Source of the DNA: Chryseobacterium sp. Leaf405
Lineage (GTDB): Bacteria; Bacteroidota; Bacteroidia; Flavobacteriales; Weeksellaceae
Direction: 5' to 3'
Length of the DNA stretch: 64,000 nt
Assembly: GCF_001425355.1 (NCBI RefSeq)
Contig: NZ_LMQN01000002.1
Coordinates: 53,100-117,099, forward strand
Positions 36,215 through 45,025 of this stretch are shown piece after piece. The translations under genes were made by a program, and so were the position numbers. Each line of letters begins with the position of its first letter. The stretch's first letter is position 1. Below the pieces are notes generated by a model. It saw nothing but the letters and a program-made list of their open reading frames with translations, had not been told where the DNA came from and did not search any database.

Positions 36215-38350
36215 TTAAGGCATTTTTTCGAAACCTTCAGCTTTTATTTTCCAGGTTCCGTCTTTCGGAAATCCAGGGAATTTTCCTGTGGAATTGTCCC
36301 AACCTTCCAGCATCATTGCAACGGTTGTTAAAACACCACCATTTCCAGGTAGATAAATTCTCAAACGTTCGTCCTGATAATTATGACCGTTTTTAAGATA
36401 AGTATTGGTTTGAATATCCATGAACAAAGCATCTAAAGCTTTATTTGGAAGTCCTAATCTTGCCGCATTCATTGCGGTCATCGGGAAATCCCAACCCCAG
36501 GTGTGACTCCAGTTCCATCTTTCCCAAACGATATCAAGCGTATTTTTCATTATCTTCTTATCCAATTTAGGAGATTCCGGAACCATTCCTAAAGCTCCTA
36601 AAACAGCAGGGTGATCCGTCATCCATTTTGGAAATGTGAAAGAATCCTTTGCCGATTCAGTAGATAAATAAACACCATCCTGAACAGGAAGTGGAGCTAA
36701 TTTATTGATGACATCATCCCATTTTTTATCTCTTGATTCTCCCAATCTTTCTTTCCATTGTTGAGCCACTTTCAACGCCCAATCCCAGTACGCCACTTCA
36801 TAAGTAGGATTAAAAGTATCTTTAGCTGGGAAAACTTCCTGAGCGGGAATGACACCTTTTCCTAAGTTGTAACGGTTTCTTTCTTTGTCGTAAGTCGCAA
36901 AATCTGCCATAAATTCTGCTGTTTCAAAAACCAGTTTTTTATATTTTTCTAAAACTTTTTTATCTTTGTTGTGACGGTATAAAAGTTCGGTCATGTAAAT
37001 CAAATGCGGCTGTTCCCAAATCAAAAATGCAGCAACAGAAGACGGACTTTCATTCCCATCATTATCCGACATCTTAATCCATCTCACACCTTTGTAACCT
37101 TGTCTTTCGGCTAATTTTTTTGCTTTTTCAAATGATCTGAAATAATAATCCAATTGTTTTTCCAATATCTCAGGTCTACCCCATAAAGCATAATGAATGC
37201 CATGCCACCAATGCATTTCTGTATGTGGCTTTCCGTACCAGCTGTTGAATGTCAAACCAGTTTCCTGCGGCGGATTGCTTCCCCCACACTGAACCTTTGT
37301 TAAATATTCTGAGAGCACGACTCTGCGTTCCAATTCGTTTGCTCTTGGGTCTGTACTTCCTTCAAAATCAACAGCAGCACCGCTTTCCCAGAAGTTTTTC
37401 CAGCCAGAGGTACTTTCTTTTTCAGCGTCAGCGAATAAAGTTTTTGATGTTTTTTGATTTTTAGCTGAAAACTCAACGCTTAATTCTACCGTTTTGTTTT
37501 TTGTTGAAGGCTCGTAAACAAAATAGTGTTTTCCGGCTTCGCGTAATTTTCCATCGGTAAAATAAAACTGAGTGTAATAATCAGTACTTTGTAATGTATG
37601 TTGAATCAATCCTTGCGTTGCTTGTGACGAAACGATTTTTGTTGAATGATCATTTTCATTTCCATAGAAAGCAGCATCATCCAAAAACTGTCCGGTTGGA
37701 GAAGGATATTTCGCAAAAACTTTTAATTTGTTTTCAGAAATCAAATCAGATTCAATTTTCACCCCGATTTTATCTGAATTTTGGAAAGAAGCCGTCCAAA
37801 CTTTTACCACTTTTCCTTCTAAAGAAAATTCGCTGCTAATAATTCCTGTCCAGACATCAAGCGTCTGTTTAATGTTGGTTAAATCTGATATTTTCGCTTT
37901 CTGACCGTCTTTTTTATACAGTTCAATCCCGATATTTCCCAACTGCAAACGGTGTTGGTTCACACGGTAATACTCAACGGCACCTTTGTTTCTTTCAGGT
38001 TCTTTAATTTGTACACTGTACAATGCTTTTCGTCCGTCATTATTAAAATCGTACGGTTTCAAAGTTTCCTCAAATTTATAATTCTGAGTATTCGGAAAAC
38101 TGTTCCAGCCCCACTCAGATTGAGTTCCCAGCGAAACTCCTTTTTTGTAAACTTCAGGAAACGATTGCATTCCGGTAATGTCGACCGTGTAAGCAAATTT
38201 TCCGTTTCCAACTGTCAAAGAAGATAAAGTATCCACTTTTGTATTGACAACATTATGTCGCTGAACAACTTTTTTACGGTCGATTTTCTGAGCATTCAAG
38301 GACGAAATTCCCATTAAAAATATCCCGATATATGTTCCTAATTTCTTCAT
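36215..38350 (-). CDS. Secreted (alpha/alpha)6 six-hairpin glycosidase-like protein
   Basis: The 711-aa protein has a signal peptide (MKKLGTYIGIFLMGISSLNAQ). An N-terminal beta-sandwich (SLTVGNGKFAYTVDITG) is followed by a helical barrel rich in Trp (KPHTEMHWWHGIHYALWGRP, MSDNDGNESPSSVAAFLIWEQPH, WNWSHTWGWDFPMTAMNAARLG). The layout resembles GH65/GH95-type clans. An exact CAZy family cannot be given. The MHWWH and HTWGWD segments are likely active-site walls with acid candidates nearby (Glu in TEMHWW, Asp in GWDFP). The frame begins at 38383, but the ATG at 38350 starts the signal peptide. It probably acts on a pectin-derived side chain. Confidence 0.65.
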   Translation of the reverse strand: MKKLGTYIGIFLMGISSLNAQKIDRKKVVQRHNVVNTKVDTLSSLTVGNGKFAYTVDITGMQSFPEVYKKGVSLGTQSEWGWNSFPNTQNYKFEETLKPYDFNNDGRKALYSVQIKEPERNKGAVEYYRVNQHRLQLGNIGIELYKKDGQKAKISDLTNIKQTLDVWTGIISSEFSLEGKVVKVWTASFQNSDKIGVKIESDLISENKLKVFAKYPSPTGQFLDDAAFYGNENDHSTKIVSSQATQGLIQHTLQSTDYYTQFYFTDGKLREAGKHYFVYEPSTKNKTVELSVEFSAKNQKTSKTLFADAEKESTSGWKNFWESGAAVDFEGSTDPRANELERRVVLSEYLTKVQCGGSNPPQETGLTFNSWYGKPHTEMHWWHGIHYALWGRPEILEKQLDYYFRSFEKAKKLAERQGYKGVRWIKMSDNDGNESPSSVAAFLIWEQPHLIYMTELLYRHNKDKKVLEKYKKLVFETAEFMADFATYDKERNRYNLGKGVIPAQEVFPAKDTFNPTYEVAYWDWALKVAQQWKERLGESRDKKWDDVINKLAPLPVQDGVYLSTESAKDSFTFPKWMTDHPAVLGALGMVPESPKLDKKIMKNTLDIVWERWNWSHTWGWDFPMTAMNAARLGLPNKALDALFMDIQTNTYLKNGHNYQDERLRIYLPGNGGVLTTVAMMLEGWDNSTGKFPGFPKDGTWKIKAEGFEKMP

Positions 38351-38448
38351 TTTTCTTTTATTTAGGTAATAAAAATTATTCAATTCTATATTTTATTTGG
38401 GCAGCTTTTTACTACTTCGAATGTCTATTTATTTTTTTATGGCAGACA

Positions 38449-38545
38449 TTTCCGCCTTCCACTCCCAATCTTTTTTGCAAGACGATTTTAGTTAGATAGA
38501 ACTTACAGTCCAAGCAAAAAAGGATTTCCGTTCAAGTCGGGCTGC
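38449..38545. repeat. 97-bp dispersed repeat, copy 2
   Basis: Its ends are identical to copy 1 at 16783-16879 over 31 and 32 bp, with a divergent 34-bp centre of the same length. It has the same orientation as copy 1 and lies upstream of the six-hairpin gene. Confidence 0.8.
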
Positions 38546-38641
38546 AATTTCCGTTGTATCAAAATTAAACATCATATATTACGATTGTTGCTTTCGAATT
38601 CTTCGGCTATTTTTCGTTAAAAAATTTAAAGTCTGTTTAAA

Positions 38642-38742
38642 TTCATCAAAATTATTTCCCCAACCCTAAAGGGAGTAATTTTGATGAAATTTTCAAAGCA
38701 TTTTTCCACCCTTTAGGGTTTGGGGAAAAGAAAAATGCTTTG
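38642..38742. repeat. Twin hairpins with mutually complementary loops
   Basis: Hairpin 1 has a 13-bp perfect stem (38642-38654 with 38676-38688). Hairpin 2 has a 12-bp perfect stem (38694-38705 with 38730-38741). The loop of the first (38655-38673, containing CCCCAACCCTAAAGGG) is complementary to the loop of the second (38709-38728), with one extra T. The element can fold as two hairpins or as one long one. It lies between two genes on the minus strand, downstream of the DUF4450-like gene. Confidence 0.8.
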
Positions 38743-38794
38743 AGAATTTTACTTTTAACCACATTCTTAATTCGTTCATTCGTAACATCAAATC

Positions 38795-41700
38795 CTATTT
38801 CAAAACAGTTGCACTCATCATTCCAATCACCACATCATTGCTTACTGCAGTCAGTTTTACAGATTTCAATTCTTTATTTGGGTCAATCGGCAAATCCAGA
38901 ATTGTAGCAGAACCACCATCAACCTGACGGTCTGTAAATCCTTTGATGCTCGAATATTTACTCAGAGTTCCACCTTTGTACAATTCTCCTGTCTTCAATT
39001 TTACCCGATACGGAATTTTGTCATCCGGAATTTCAAAAGCAAAATTATCATCAAACAAATCCTGCTCAATCGGCCACCAATTCGTTGGATTTTTCAACTC
39101 TAATTTTGAAGTCGAACCATCAACATATTGAACCGTAATTGTTCCGTTCACAATCTGCGACTGCATTGGATTCGTAGAACCAGCCATCAGAAAATAAATC
39201 TTCTTTCCTTTCCCTGAAATCGGAATTTCAAGAGAGTCAGAATAATTATCCCACTGACTCACAAATGCAATATTTTTATCCGTTTTATCAATTAAAAATG
39301 GAATTCCAAAGAAATCAACTTTGCCATTTTTTCTTTTGTTCATTAGTCCGCTGTCATCGATTTGAGCAGTGATTAAAGGATAACACCAATTCCCGATTCC
39401 CTGCCACGGAAGCTGTAAAGTAGGGACTTCCAGTCTTGGCGAAAGATATTTTTGATTGAAAATTTCGGTTACTTTTTCATTGTATTTTGATGCTAATGAA
39501 ATGTTGTTAAATTGACCTTGATTTTCAATTTCCCAATCCGTGATTTCAATATTCTGTTTAATTCCGTTGTAATCTAAAACTATTGAATTGGTTCCTTTGC
39601 TTAAATAATTTGCAGGAATTTCAATTGTTGTATTTTGATTTTTTTGAATCGAAAAAGTTTTGTTTAAACCATTGACAGTTAGTTTTCCATTGATTGAATT
39701 TGCTGATTTTGATTGAATCTGCAATTTTTTATTCATCCACTTTGTTACCAAAGGAAAACGGATATCCACATTCACAGGTTGCCACCAAGTTGTTCCGTTT
39801 TGCTCAACTTGTACGAAAAAAGTTCCTTTTCTTTCCTGATTGTCTAATTGGATTGCGTGGTTAACCACCCCGTCTTCTCCCTTTGGTCGAATCCACCCCT
39901 CCAGAGGAGGGGAATTTTTCACTATACCTTGTGGGTTGTAGATATTTTTAATTTTCTTTTTTGAATCAAAATTCAACTGAAGATTTTCAGAAATATAATT
40001 GATGTAATCCATTTGTTCACTTCTAATTTCTTCGCCTGAATAATTGATTTCAATTTTAAAATCATTTCCTTTCGGTGTTTCAAACTGAATAATCGGCTGT
40101 AAAATAGAATTTGGTTTTACTTTCCAATCCACATTTTTACCATTTATTTTCACCGATTTGATGTTGGAATAATTCACAGGAATCTGCATTTCCAACGAAA
40201 CCTGATTTTGATATTTTGATTTAAATAAATATTCTGTTTTCTTGGAAGTTCTTGTAAACTGATAATCCCAATCCGGAAGTTTCAGCTCGGCGGAATTCCA
40301 ATCTTTCGGGAATCCTGGTTTGATGCTGATTTTATTTTCCAGTAAATTTGGATAAACTCCAAAAAGTCCTTCCGTCAAAGTTCTCGAAGCCACACCAATC
40401 GGGTCAGCAAAATCTCTGTACAATTCTCCACGAAAGGCATCGTAATGAGAAAGCTGTTCAAAATTCCCCGGACTGATGCCGTAATACATCGACTCAACCA
40501 AATTTCCTTTCCAAAGTTGGTAGGCATCCTCATTTCTTCCGGCTTGCCAATACGCTAAAGCGGTCTGTAAATTTTCCGCCAAAGCGACGTTGTTTATCGA
40601 CCAATCGTAAGGTTGCCAATTGGTTGTTGCCAAAGTATAATACTCTTTATTTTCCGCGCCTGTAACTTTTATCGGAATTTTCGGTGTGTGATGATTGATG
40701 TATTGTAAGTTCTGATAATCCTCAAATTCATTCAAAATAAATGCATCGGAAACGTGATAGATTGACCAAATTCCAGGTTTATCGTGAACGATTTGATTGC
40801 CCAAAGCATCTTTAAATTCAGAAAAATAGCCTTTTTCTTTAATCCAAAGTTCGTTTTTCATTGCCTTTAAAATTGCATCAGCTTCCTGGTCGTAAGGTTG
40901 TGGATTTTCGCCAATAATCTTCGCTAGTTTCGCCATTTCACGGTTGGCTCTGTAATTATAAGCGGAAGTATGTGTCACTTTTCCGCCAGAATATTGCAGT
41001 GCATCGCTCGCCCAAATCGCAGCATACGCATCATACAAATCGCCACGCTTGAAATTTCGTTTTTCCCAATCCATATGGCGAACCATCGTTGGCCACATTT
41101 TCTTCAGAAATTCTTTGTCTCCAGTGTAATTAAAATGTGAAAACATCTGGTCAAAAAATACCAGATTCATATCGTAATGATGCGGTTTTGTATTGTCATT
41201 CGGATTTCTGGAAATGTATCCGCTTGAAAAAACGGATGTTCCCATTTTTTCTTCGTGTCGGGCAAGATGACGCATCGTATCCATTTCGACAGGTGCAAAA
41301 TCGGGTTTCAGAACCTGCGAATTGGCATAACTTTCAAAATGTTCTTTTGCCCGGTCGTGCCAGTTCAACGCATCAGCCATGTAAGCGCCACGCCACGCAT
41401 TCAACCGCATTCTCCACGCCACGGCACCGTGAAGGAATGTCGGACTTTCCCATATTCCGTCTGCAGCGATCGCTAAGTTGGCTCCGAAGTTATTCAAATC
41501 TGCATCCGGAGTTTTTAATTGAATTCTATTGGTTAAATTTAATCTCGACTTTTCAGCTTCATTAAATAGAGTTTTTAACTCTTCATCGGAAAATTTTTTA
41601 TCTGATTTTCCTTTTGCAACCTGAATATAAACCGGTAGTTTTTGCGAAGAATAAGAAGCGTAAACAATTGGGGATTTGTCTATTTTATTTTTAGTAAACT

Positions 41701-42403
41701 CGGAAAGATTTTCTAAAGTCTGAGCATCGGTTTGCTGTAATGAATTAACATTTGAAAAACTTCCGCTAACGGTTTGCGTTTCTTTTTTCTTATTTAAATA
41801 ATTAAGTTGAAACTGATTTTTATTCAACTGAAACTGATTATTCAGGCAATATTCAGGAAGTAAATAAAATCCGGATTCCGGGTCTGCGCCGATGTCGCCA
41901 TTTCTGCTGAAAGTCGTTCCGCTTGCACCGCCGTAAACTGCGTAGATTTTTGTTGTAGAATCTATATTTACAGTTTCCATTTTCACCACTAAACCTTCTT
42001 CTTTTGCTTGAGCTAAAACAGTCAGTTTTAAAATCCCGTTTCCAAGAATCGGGTCTTTGATTTCATACAACATCGAACCTGGTCGGTAACGGGTTTCAAT
42101 TTTATCAGCCTGAATTAATTTCTTAATTGAATTTCCTTTCTGAATAACAAACTGAAGATTCCCGCCCATCCCCGGAAGGTACAATGCGAATTCCGGCAAA
42201 TCTCCCGCTTCAACTCTAGATGCACGGTTATCGCCATACAAAGCACGGTTGAATCTGTACTTTCCGTTGACCAGCAAAAAATCGCCTTTGTCTTCTTTAT
42301 AATGCAGTTCACGCTCATTGTTCTGCCAATGTTTCGATTGGGAATAGGAGAGTGAGAATGCCGATACAATCAGAAGTCCGGCGAAAATGGTTTTCCTGCG
42401 CAT
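38795..42403 (-). CDS. Large secreted DUF4450-like / six-hairpin glycosidase-like protein
   Basis: The 1202-aa protein has a signal peptide (to about SLSYSQ). The N-terminal region (NERELHYKEDKGDFLLVNGKYRFNRALYGDN cut into its key parts: HYKEDKGDF, RFNRALYG, LPEFALYLPGMGG) matches proteins I know as DUF4450. A helical-barrel domain (about 300-740) follows, with HGAVAWRMRLNAWRGAYMAD, TNWQPYDWSINNVALAENL and GRNEDAYQLWKG, resembling GH78/GH95-type rhamnosidase or fucosidase barrels. The C-terminus has beta-sandwiches. Residues about 830-847 are encoded by an inserted palindromic repeat (see 39863). It probably acts on RG side chains, and the activity is not established. Confidence 0.65.
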   Translation of the reverse strand: MRRKTIFAGLLIVSAFSLSYSQSKHWQNNERELHYKEDKGDFLLVNGKYRFNRALYGDNRASRVEAGDLPEFALYLPGMGGNLQFVIQKGNSIKKLIQADKIETRYRPGSMLYEIKDPILGNGILKLTVLAQAKEEGLVVKMETVNIDSTTKIYAVYGGASGTTFSRNGDIGADPESGFYLLPEYCLNNQFQLNKNQFQLNYLNKKKETQTVSGSFSNVNSLQQTDAQTLENLSEFTKNKIDKSPIVYASYSSQKLPVYIQVAKGKSDKKFSDEELKTLFNEAEKSRLNLTNRIQLKTPDADLNNFGANLAIAADGIWESPTFLHGAVAWRMRLNAWRGAYMADALNWHDRAKEHFESYANSQVLKPDFAPVEMDTMRHLARHEEKMGTSVFSSGYISRNPNDNTKPHHYDMNLVFFDQMFSHFNYTGDKEFLKKMWPTMVRHMDWEKRNFKRGDLYDAYAAIWASDALQYSGGKVTHTSAYNYRANREMAKLAKIIGENPQPYDQEADAILKAMKNELWIKEKGYFSEFKDALGNQIVHDKPGIWSIYHVSDAFILNEFEDYQNLQYINHHTPKIPIKVTGAENKEYYTLATTNWQPYDWSINNVALAENLQTALAYWQAGRNEDAYQLWKGNLVESMYYGISPGNFEQLSHYDAFRGELYRDFADPIGVASRTLTEGLFGVYPNLLENKISIKPGFPKDWNSAELKLPDWDYQFTRTSKKTEYLFKSKYQNQVSLEMQIPVNYSNIKSVKINGKNVDWKVKPNSILQPIIQFETPKGNDFKIEINYSGEEIRSEQMDYINYISENLQLNFDSKKKIKNIYNPQGIVKNSPPLEGWIRPKGEDGVVNHAIQLDNQERKGTFFVQVEQNGTTWWQPVNVDIRFPLVTKWMNKKLQIQSKSANSINGKLTVNGLNKTFSIQKNQNTTIEIPANYLSKGTNSIVLDYNGIKQNIEITDWEIENQGQFNNISLASKYNEKVTEIFNQKYLSPRLEVPTLQLPWQGIGNWCYPLITAQIDDSGLMNKRKNGKVDFFGIPFLIDKTDKNIAFVSQWDNYSDSLEIPISGKGKKIYFLMAGSTNPMQSQIVNGTITVQYVDGSTSKLELKNPTNWWPIEQDLFDDNFAFEIPDDKIPYRVKLKTGELYKGGTLSKYSSIKGFTDRQVDGGSATILDLPIDPNKELKSVKLTAVSNDVVIGMMSATVLK
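39863..39915. repeat. Palindromic repeat inserted in frame in the DUF4450-like gene
   Basis: The core CCCCTCC-AGA-GGAGGGG (39896-39912) is a perfect hairpin, and the element ends at AACCACCCC (39863-39871). On the coding strand it has the form of the CCCCTCC...GGGGTGGTT repeats that I recall from Chryseobacterium and Flavobacterium intergenic DNA. Here it adds about 18 codons (SPPLEGW...KGEDGVV) with no frameshift. Confidence 0.7.
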
Positions 42404-42502
42404 TTTATTTTTTAAGATATTCTGTATTCATTTCTATTATATTGAATATTTCGAACACTAAGCTCACAAAGAGTTTTGAGAGTCATCTATTAAGTTTAGT
42501 CT

Positions 42503-42572
42503 CACAAAGCCGCTTCGCTTAAAAAAGCACACCGTTTTACAAGAAATCTTATACAAGCGAAGCGGCTTTGTG
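42503..42572. repeat. 18-bp perfect inverted repeat, 34-nt loop
   Basis: CACAAAGCCGCTTCGCTT (42503-42520) is exactly complementary to 42555-42572. It lies in the 233-bp gap between the GH28 gene and the DUF4450-like gene on the minus strand, amid CACAAAG-type words repeated nearby. It may be a dispersed palindrome or a processing or attenuation hairpin. No T run follows. Confidence 0.75.
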
Positions 42573-42636
42573 GGCTGTTACACAATATATAGTTTAAAAA
42601 TATTGTGTACTTAGTGTCCAATTATACAAATCTGAA

Positions 42637-44040
42637 TTACGGTTTTAGCTCAGTTAAAGGTTGTCCGTTAACGGTTACATTTTTAAGCGTTACATTTTTC
42701 ATATAATCCACTTTGTAAGGAATCTGAACGCCAACCATTTTGGCATTAATCATCGTAAAATCTGTTACTGGTGATGATTCGTAAGCATCAGAAAATACAG
42801 CATATTTTCCACCTTTATCAACGGTTAAATTTTCAACCCAGATATTTCTCATTGTCGGAATATGATTTCCCGGTTTTTCGTAATGCATATTGAAACGCAC
42901 GGCAGCTTCTTTGTAAGCACCTACTTTTGTGTTGTAGAAAAATACATTTTCGATTATTCCGCCACGGCTTGAGCTGGTTTTAATTCGTAAAGCACGATCA
43001 AGATTTTTACTGTCCATTACATTTCCGATAGCGTAAATGTTTTTCGCACCGCCTGCAATTTCACTTCCAATCACAACGCCGCCGTGACCGTCTTTCATTT
43101 CACAGTTTTCGATAATGTGATTTTCGGCAGGTCTTCCAATGTCTCTTCCGTCCTCGTCTCTTCCTGATTTGATGGCGATACAATCGTCTCCGGTGTCGAA
43201 ATATGAATCTTTAATCCAAACATTTTTACAAGCTTCAGGGTCGAAACCATCGTTATTTGGTCCGTGGCTGATTACTTTTACTCTTTCGATTAAAACGTTT
43301 TCACACAACACAGGATTTAAATTCCACATCGGGGAATTTTTCACCAAAACATCCGCCATATAGAAGTTTTTAGACTTGTAAGGCTGAACGAAATTCGGTC
43401 TTAAATAATATCCATCCCCAAAAATTCTTTCTCTTGCAGGTTTTCTCTGCGCCATATATTCATGAAGTTTCGCTCTTGCAGGATTTTGTCTTCCCGGACG
43501 AGTCTCATTATAACCGTATTTTGTTGCACCGCACCAGAACCACCAATTATCCAAATCAGCATTTCCGTCCAGCGTTCCTTTGCCGGTAACTGCTATATTT
43601 TCTTCTTCGTAAGCATAAATTAAAGAGGAATAATTCATACATTCCATTCCTTCCCAACGTGTGAAAACGATAGGGTAATCTTTGCTGTCCTGACTGAATA
43701 AAATAGTTGAACCGTCGCTTAAATGTAAATTAACATTACTTTCCAGATATATTGCTCCTGTTAAGAAAATTCCGTTGGGAACAATCACTCTTCCGCCACC
43801 TTCTGCACTGCATTTTTCTATTGCTTTTTTGAAAGCTTCTGTATTTTTAGTTTTGCCGTCTCCGACTGCCCCAAAATCGGTGATCAGATAATCAACTTTT
43901 CTGAAATTTGGTTTTGTGATCTGCTTTTTAAGTGCTTTGATTTCACTTAATGGTTGTTTTGAAGAAGTCCAGGGTTTATATTGTGCCGATAAAGGTATGG
44001 CTATTAGTGAAGTGAAAAGAATAACTGCAAGTTTTTTCAT
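42637..44040 (-). CDS. GH28 polygalacturonase-like enzyme with canonical active site
   Basis: The 467-aa secreted beta-helix enzyme has its signal peptide at MKKLAVILFTSLIAIPLSAQ. All GH28 signatures are intact: NNDGFDPEAC near 261, TGDDCIAIKSG near 283, GHGGVVIGSE near 316, and RALRIKT near 353. The three Asp residues and the His make up the inverting catalytic centre. The N-terminal ITDFGAVGDGKTKNTEAF is the standard family start. It should hydrolyse polygalacturonan or cut galacturonate from pectin chains. The frame extends to 44190, but the ATG at 44040 is clearly right. It contrasts with the divergent GH28 at 7490. Confidence 0.92.
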   Translation of the reverse strand: MKKLAVILFTSLIAIPLSAQYKPWTSSKQPLSEIKALKKQITKPNFRKVDYLITDFGAVGDGKTKNTEAFKKAIEKCSAEGGGRVIVPNGIFLTGAIYLESNVNLHLSDGSTILFSQDSKDYPIVFTRWEGMECMNYSSLIYAYEEENIAVTGKGTLDGNADLDNWWFWCGATKYGYNETRPGRQNPARAKLHEYMAQRKPARERIFGDGYYLRPNFVQPYKSKNFYMADVLVKNSPMWNLNPVLCENVLIERVKVISHGPNNDGFDPEACKNVWIKDSYFDTGDDCIAIKSGRDEDGRDIGRPAENHIIENCEMKDGHGGVVIGSEIAGGAKNIYAIGNVMDSKNLDRALRIKTSSSRGGIIENVFFYNTKVGAYKEAAVRFNMHYEKPGNHIPTMRNIWVENLTVDKGGKYAVFSDAYESSPVTDFTMINAKMVGVQIPYKVDYMKNVTLKNVTVNGQPLTELKP

Positions 44041-44190
44041 AATGATCGAGAATTGTTTAGTTTTAAAATAATTCCTTTTATAATCGCAATCTAAAATAAT
44101 TGTGGCTAAGAATTGTCCTGCACTGTCGGGATAGTTAAAATTCAGTGAAATTTTCTTTCTAATTAATTGTTTAGAGCTAATATAAACCAC

Positions 44191-44220
44191 AAAAAGGAAA
44201 CCTCTTAACAGAGATTTCCT
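44191..44220 (-). terminator. Intrinsic terminator downstream of a small - strand gene
   Basis: An 11-bp stem with one mismatch (AGGAAATCTCT with AGAGGTTTCCT on the minus strand), a 4-nt loop and a following T run lies 70 bp past the stop of the 44290 gene. Confidence 0.7.
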
Positions 44221-44289
44221 ATATTATCAATCGTAATGAATTTTATATTTTAATGCTAATACCGAATCGGTAATTATAACTTAATAGAA

Positions 44290-44646
44290 TTAATTAAGTT
44301 CATAATTAGCTATTACCATTCCTATCATGAAATGCACATAATTCTGCTCAACTTCCTGTCTGTTGATCAGTTTATTTTTATATTCATAAGAGTCTAATGC
44401 TTTTGATAATCTCTCATAAGCTTCAAATTCTTCCTTAATTTTCACTCTTACATTTCCATCTCTTTTAGTAATAAGCTCATTATCCAAAGTTCTTACTTTA
44501 AACAAAACTTCGCATAATTTCGGATTAAATTTCATTGATCCTGTATATCTTTCAACTATATTGACTTTGAAAGAATCAAAAAAAATTGTGTTAAAAACAA
44601 TATTAGAATTGGGCTCCTGTGTATTGAGCTCAAGTTTATAGTTCAT
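44290..44646 (-). CDS. Hypothetical protein, 118 aa
   Basis: I do not recognise the family. The frame is open to 44733, but the ATG at 44646 gives a compact protein starting MNYKLELNTQEPNSN with no signal peptide. It is a small acidic/basic alpha-beta protein (VIEGDG-like turns are absent; a helix KIKEEFEAYERLSKALDSYEYKN is cut here to its core EEFEAYERL). The last residues, HFMIGMVIANYELN, are moderately hydrophobic. It is a single gene with its own terminator. The gap of about 290 bp to gnd holds no ORF. Confidence 0.55.
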   Translation of the reverse strand: MNYKLELNTQEPNSNIVFNTIFFDSFKVNIVERYTGSMKFNPKLCEVLFKVRTLDNELITKRDGNVRVKIKEEFEAYERLSKALDSYEYKNKLINRQEVEQNYVHFMIGMVIANYELN

Positions 44647-45025
44647 TAATTTAAATTTTAGCAAAGATATGCTTAATTGTATAAATTTAGAGTCAATTTT
44701 AATTCTTTTTATAGTGAAAAGCATAAACAGCATTATAGTCTGATTAATTAAATTAAGGCAAAGACATTAAAATTTAATTTTTATTAGTGATTAATTGAAA
44801 ATATGCATAGTAATTAAATAAAATAAGATGAAAATAAAAAAAAAGAAAATTTTATTTATTTTAAAATGGCAAAGAGCTTGTCATAAAAATAGTATAGGTA
44901 TATGTAATTGTAAATAAGTGACTTGAAATAAAGTACAGGAATTTTTATGATCATTTATTTTGCTCCTAATAAGCATTTGCGTAATTTTATACTCCGTAAA
45001 TAGAATTCTTATAAAAGTAAGCAAA

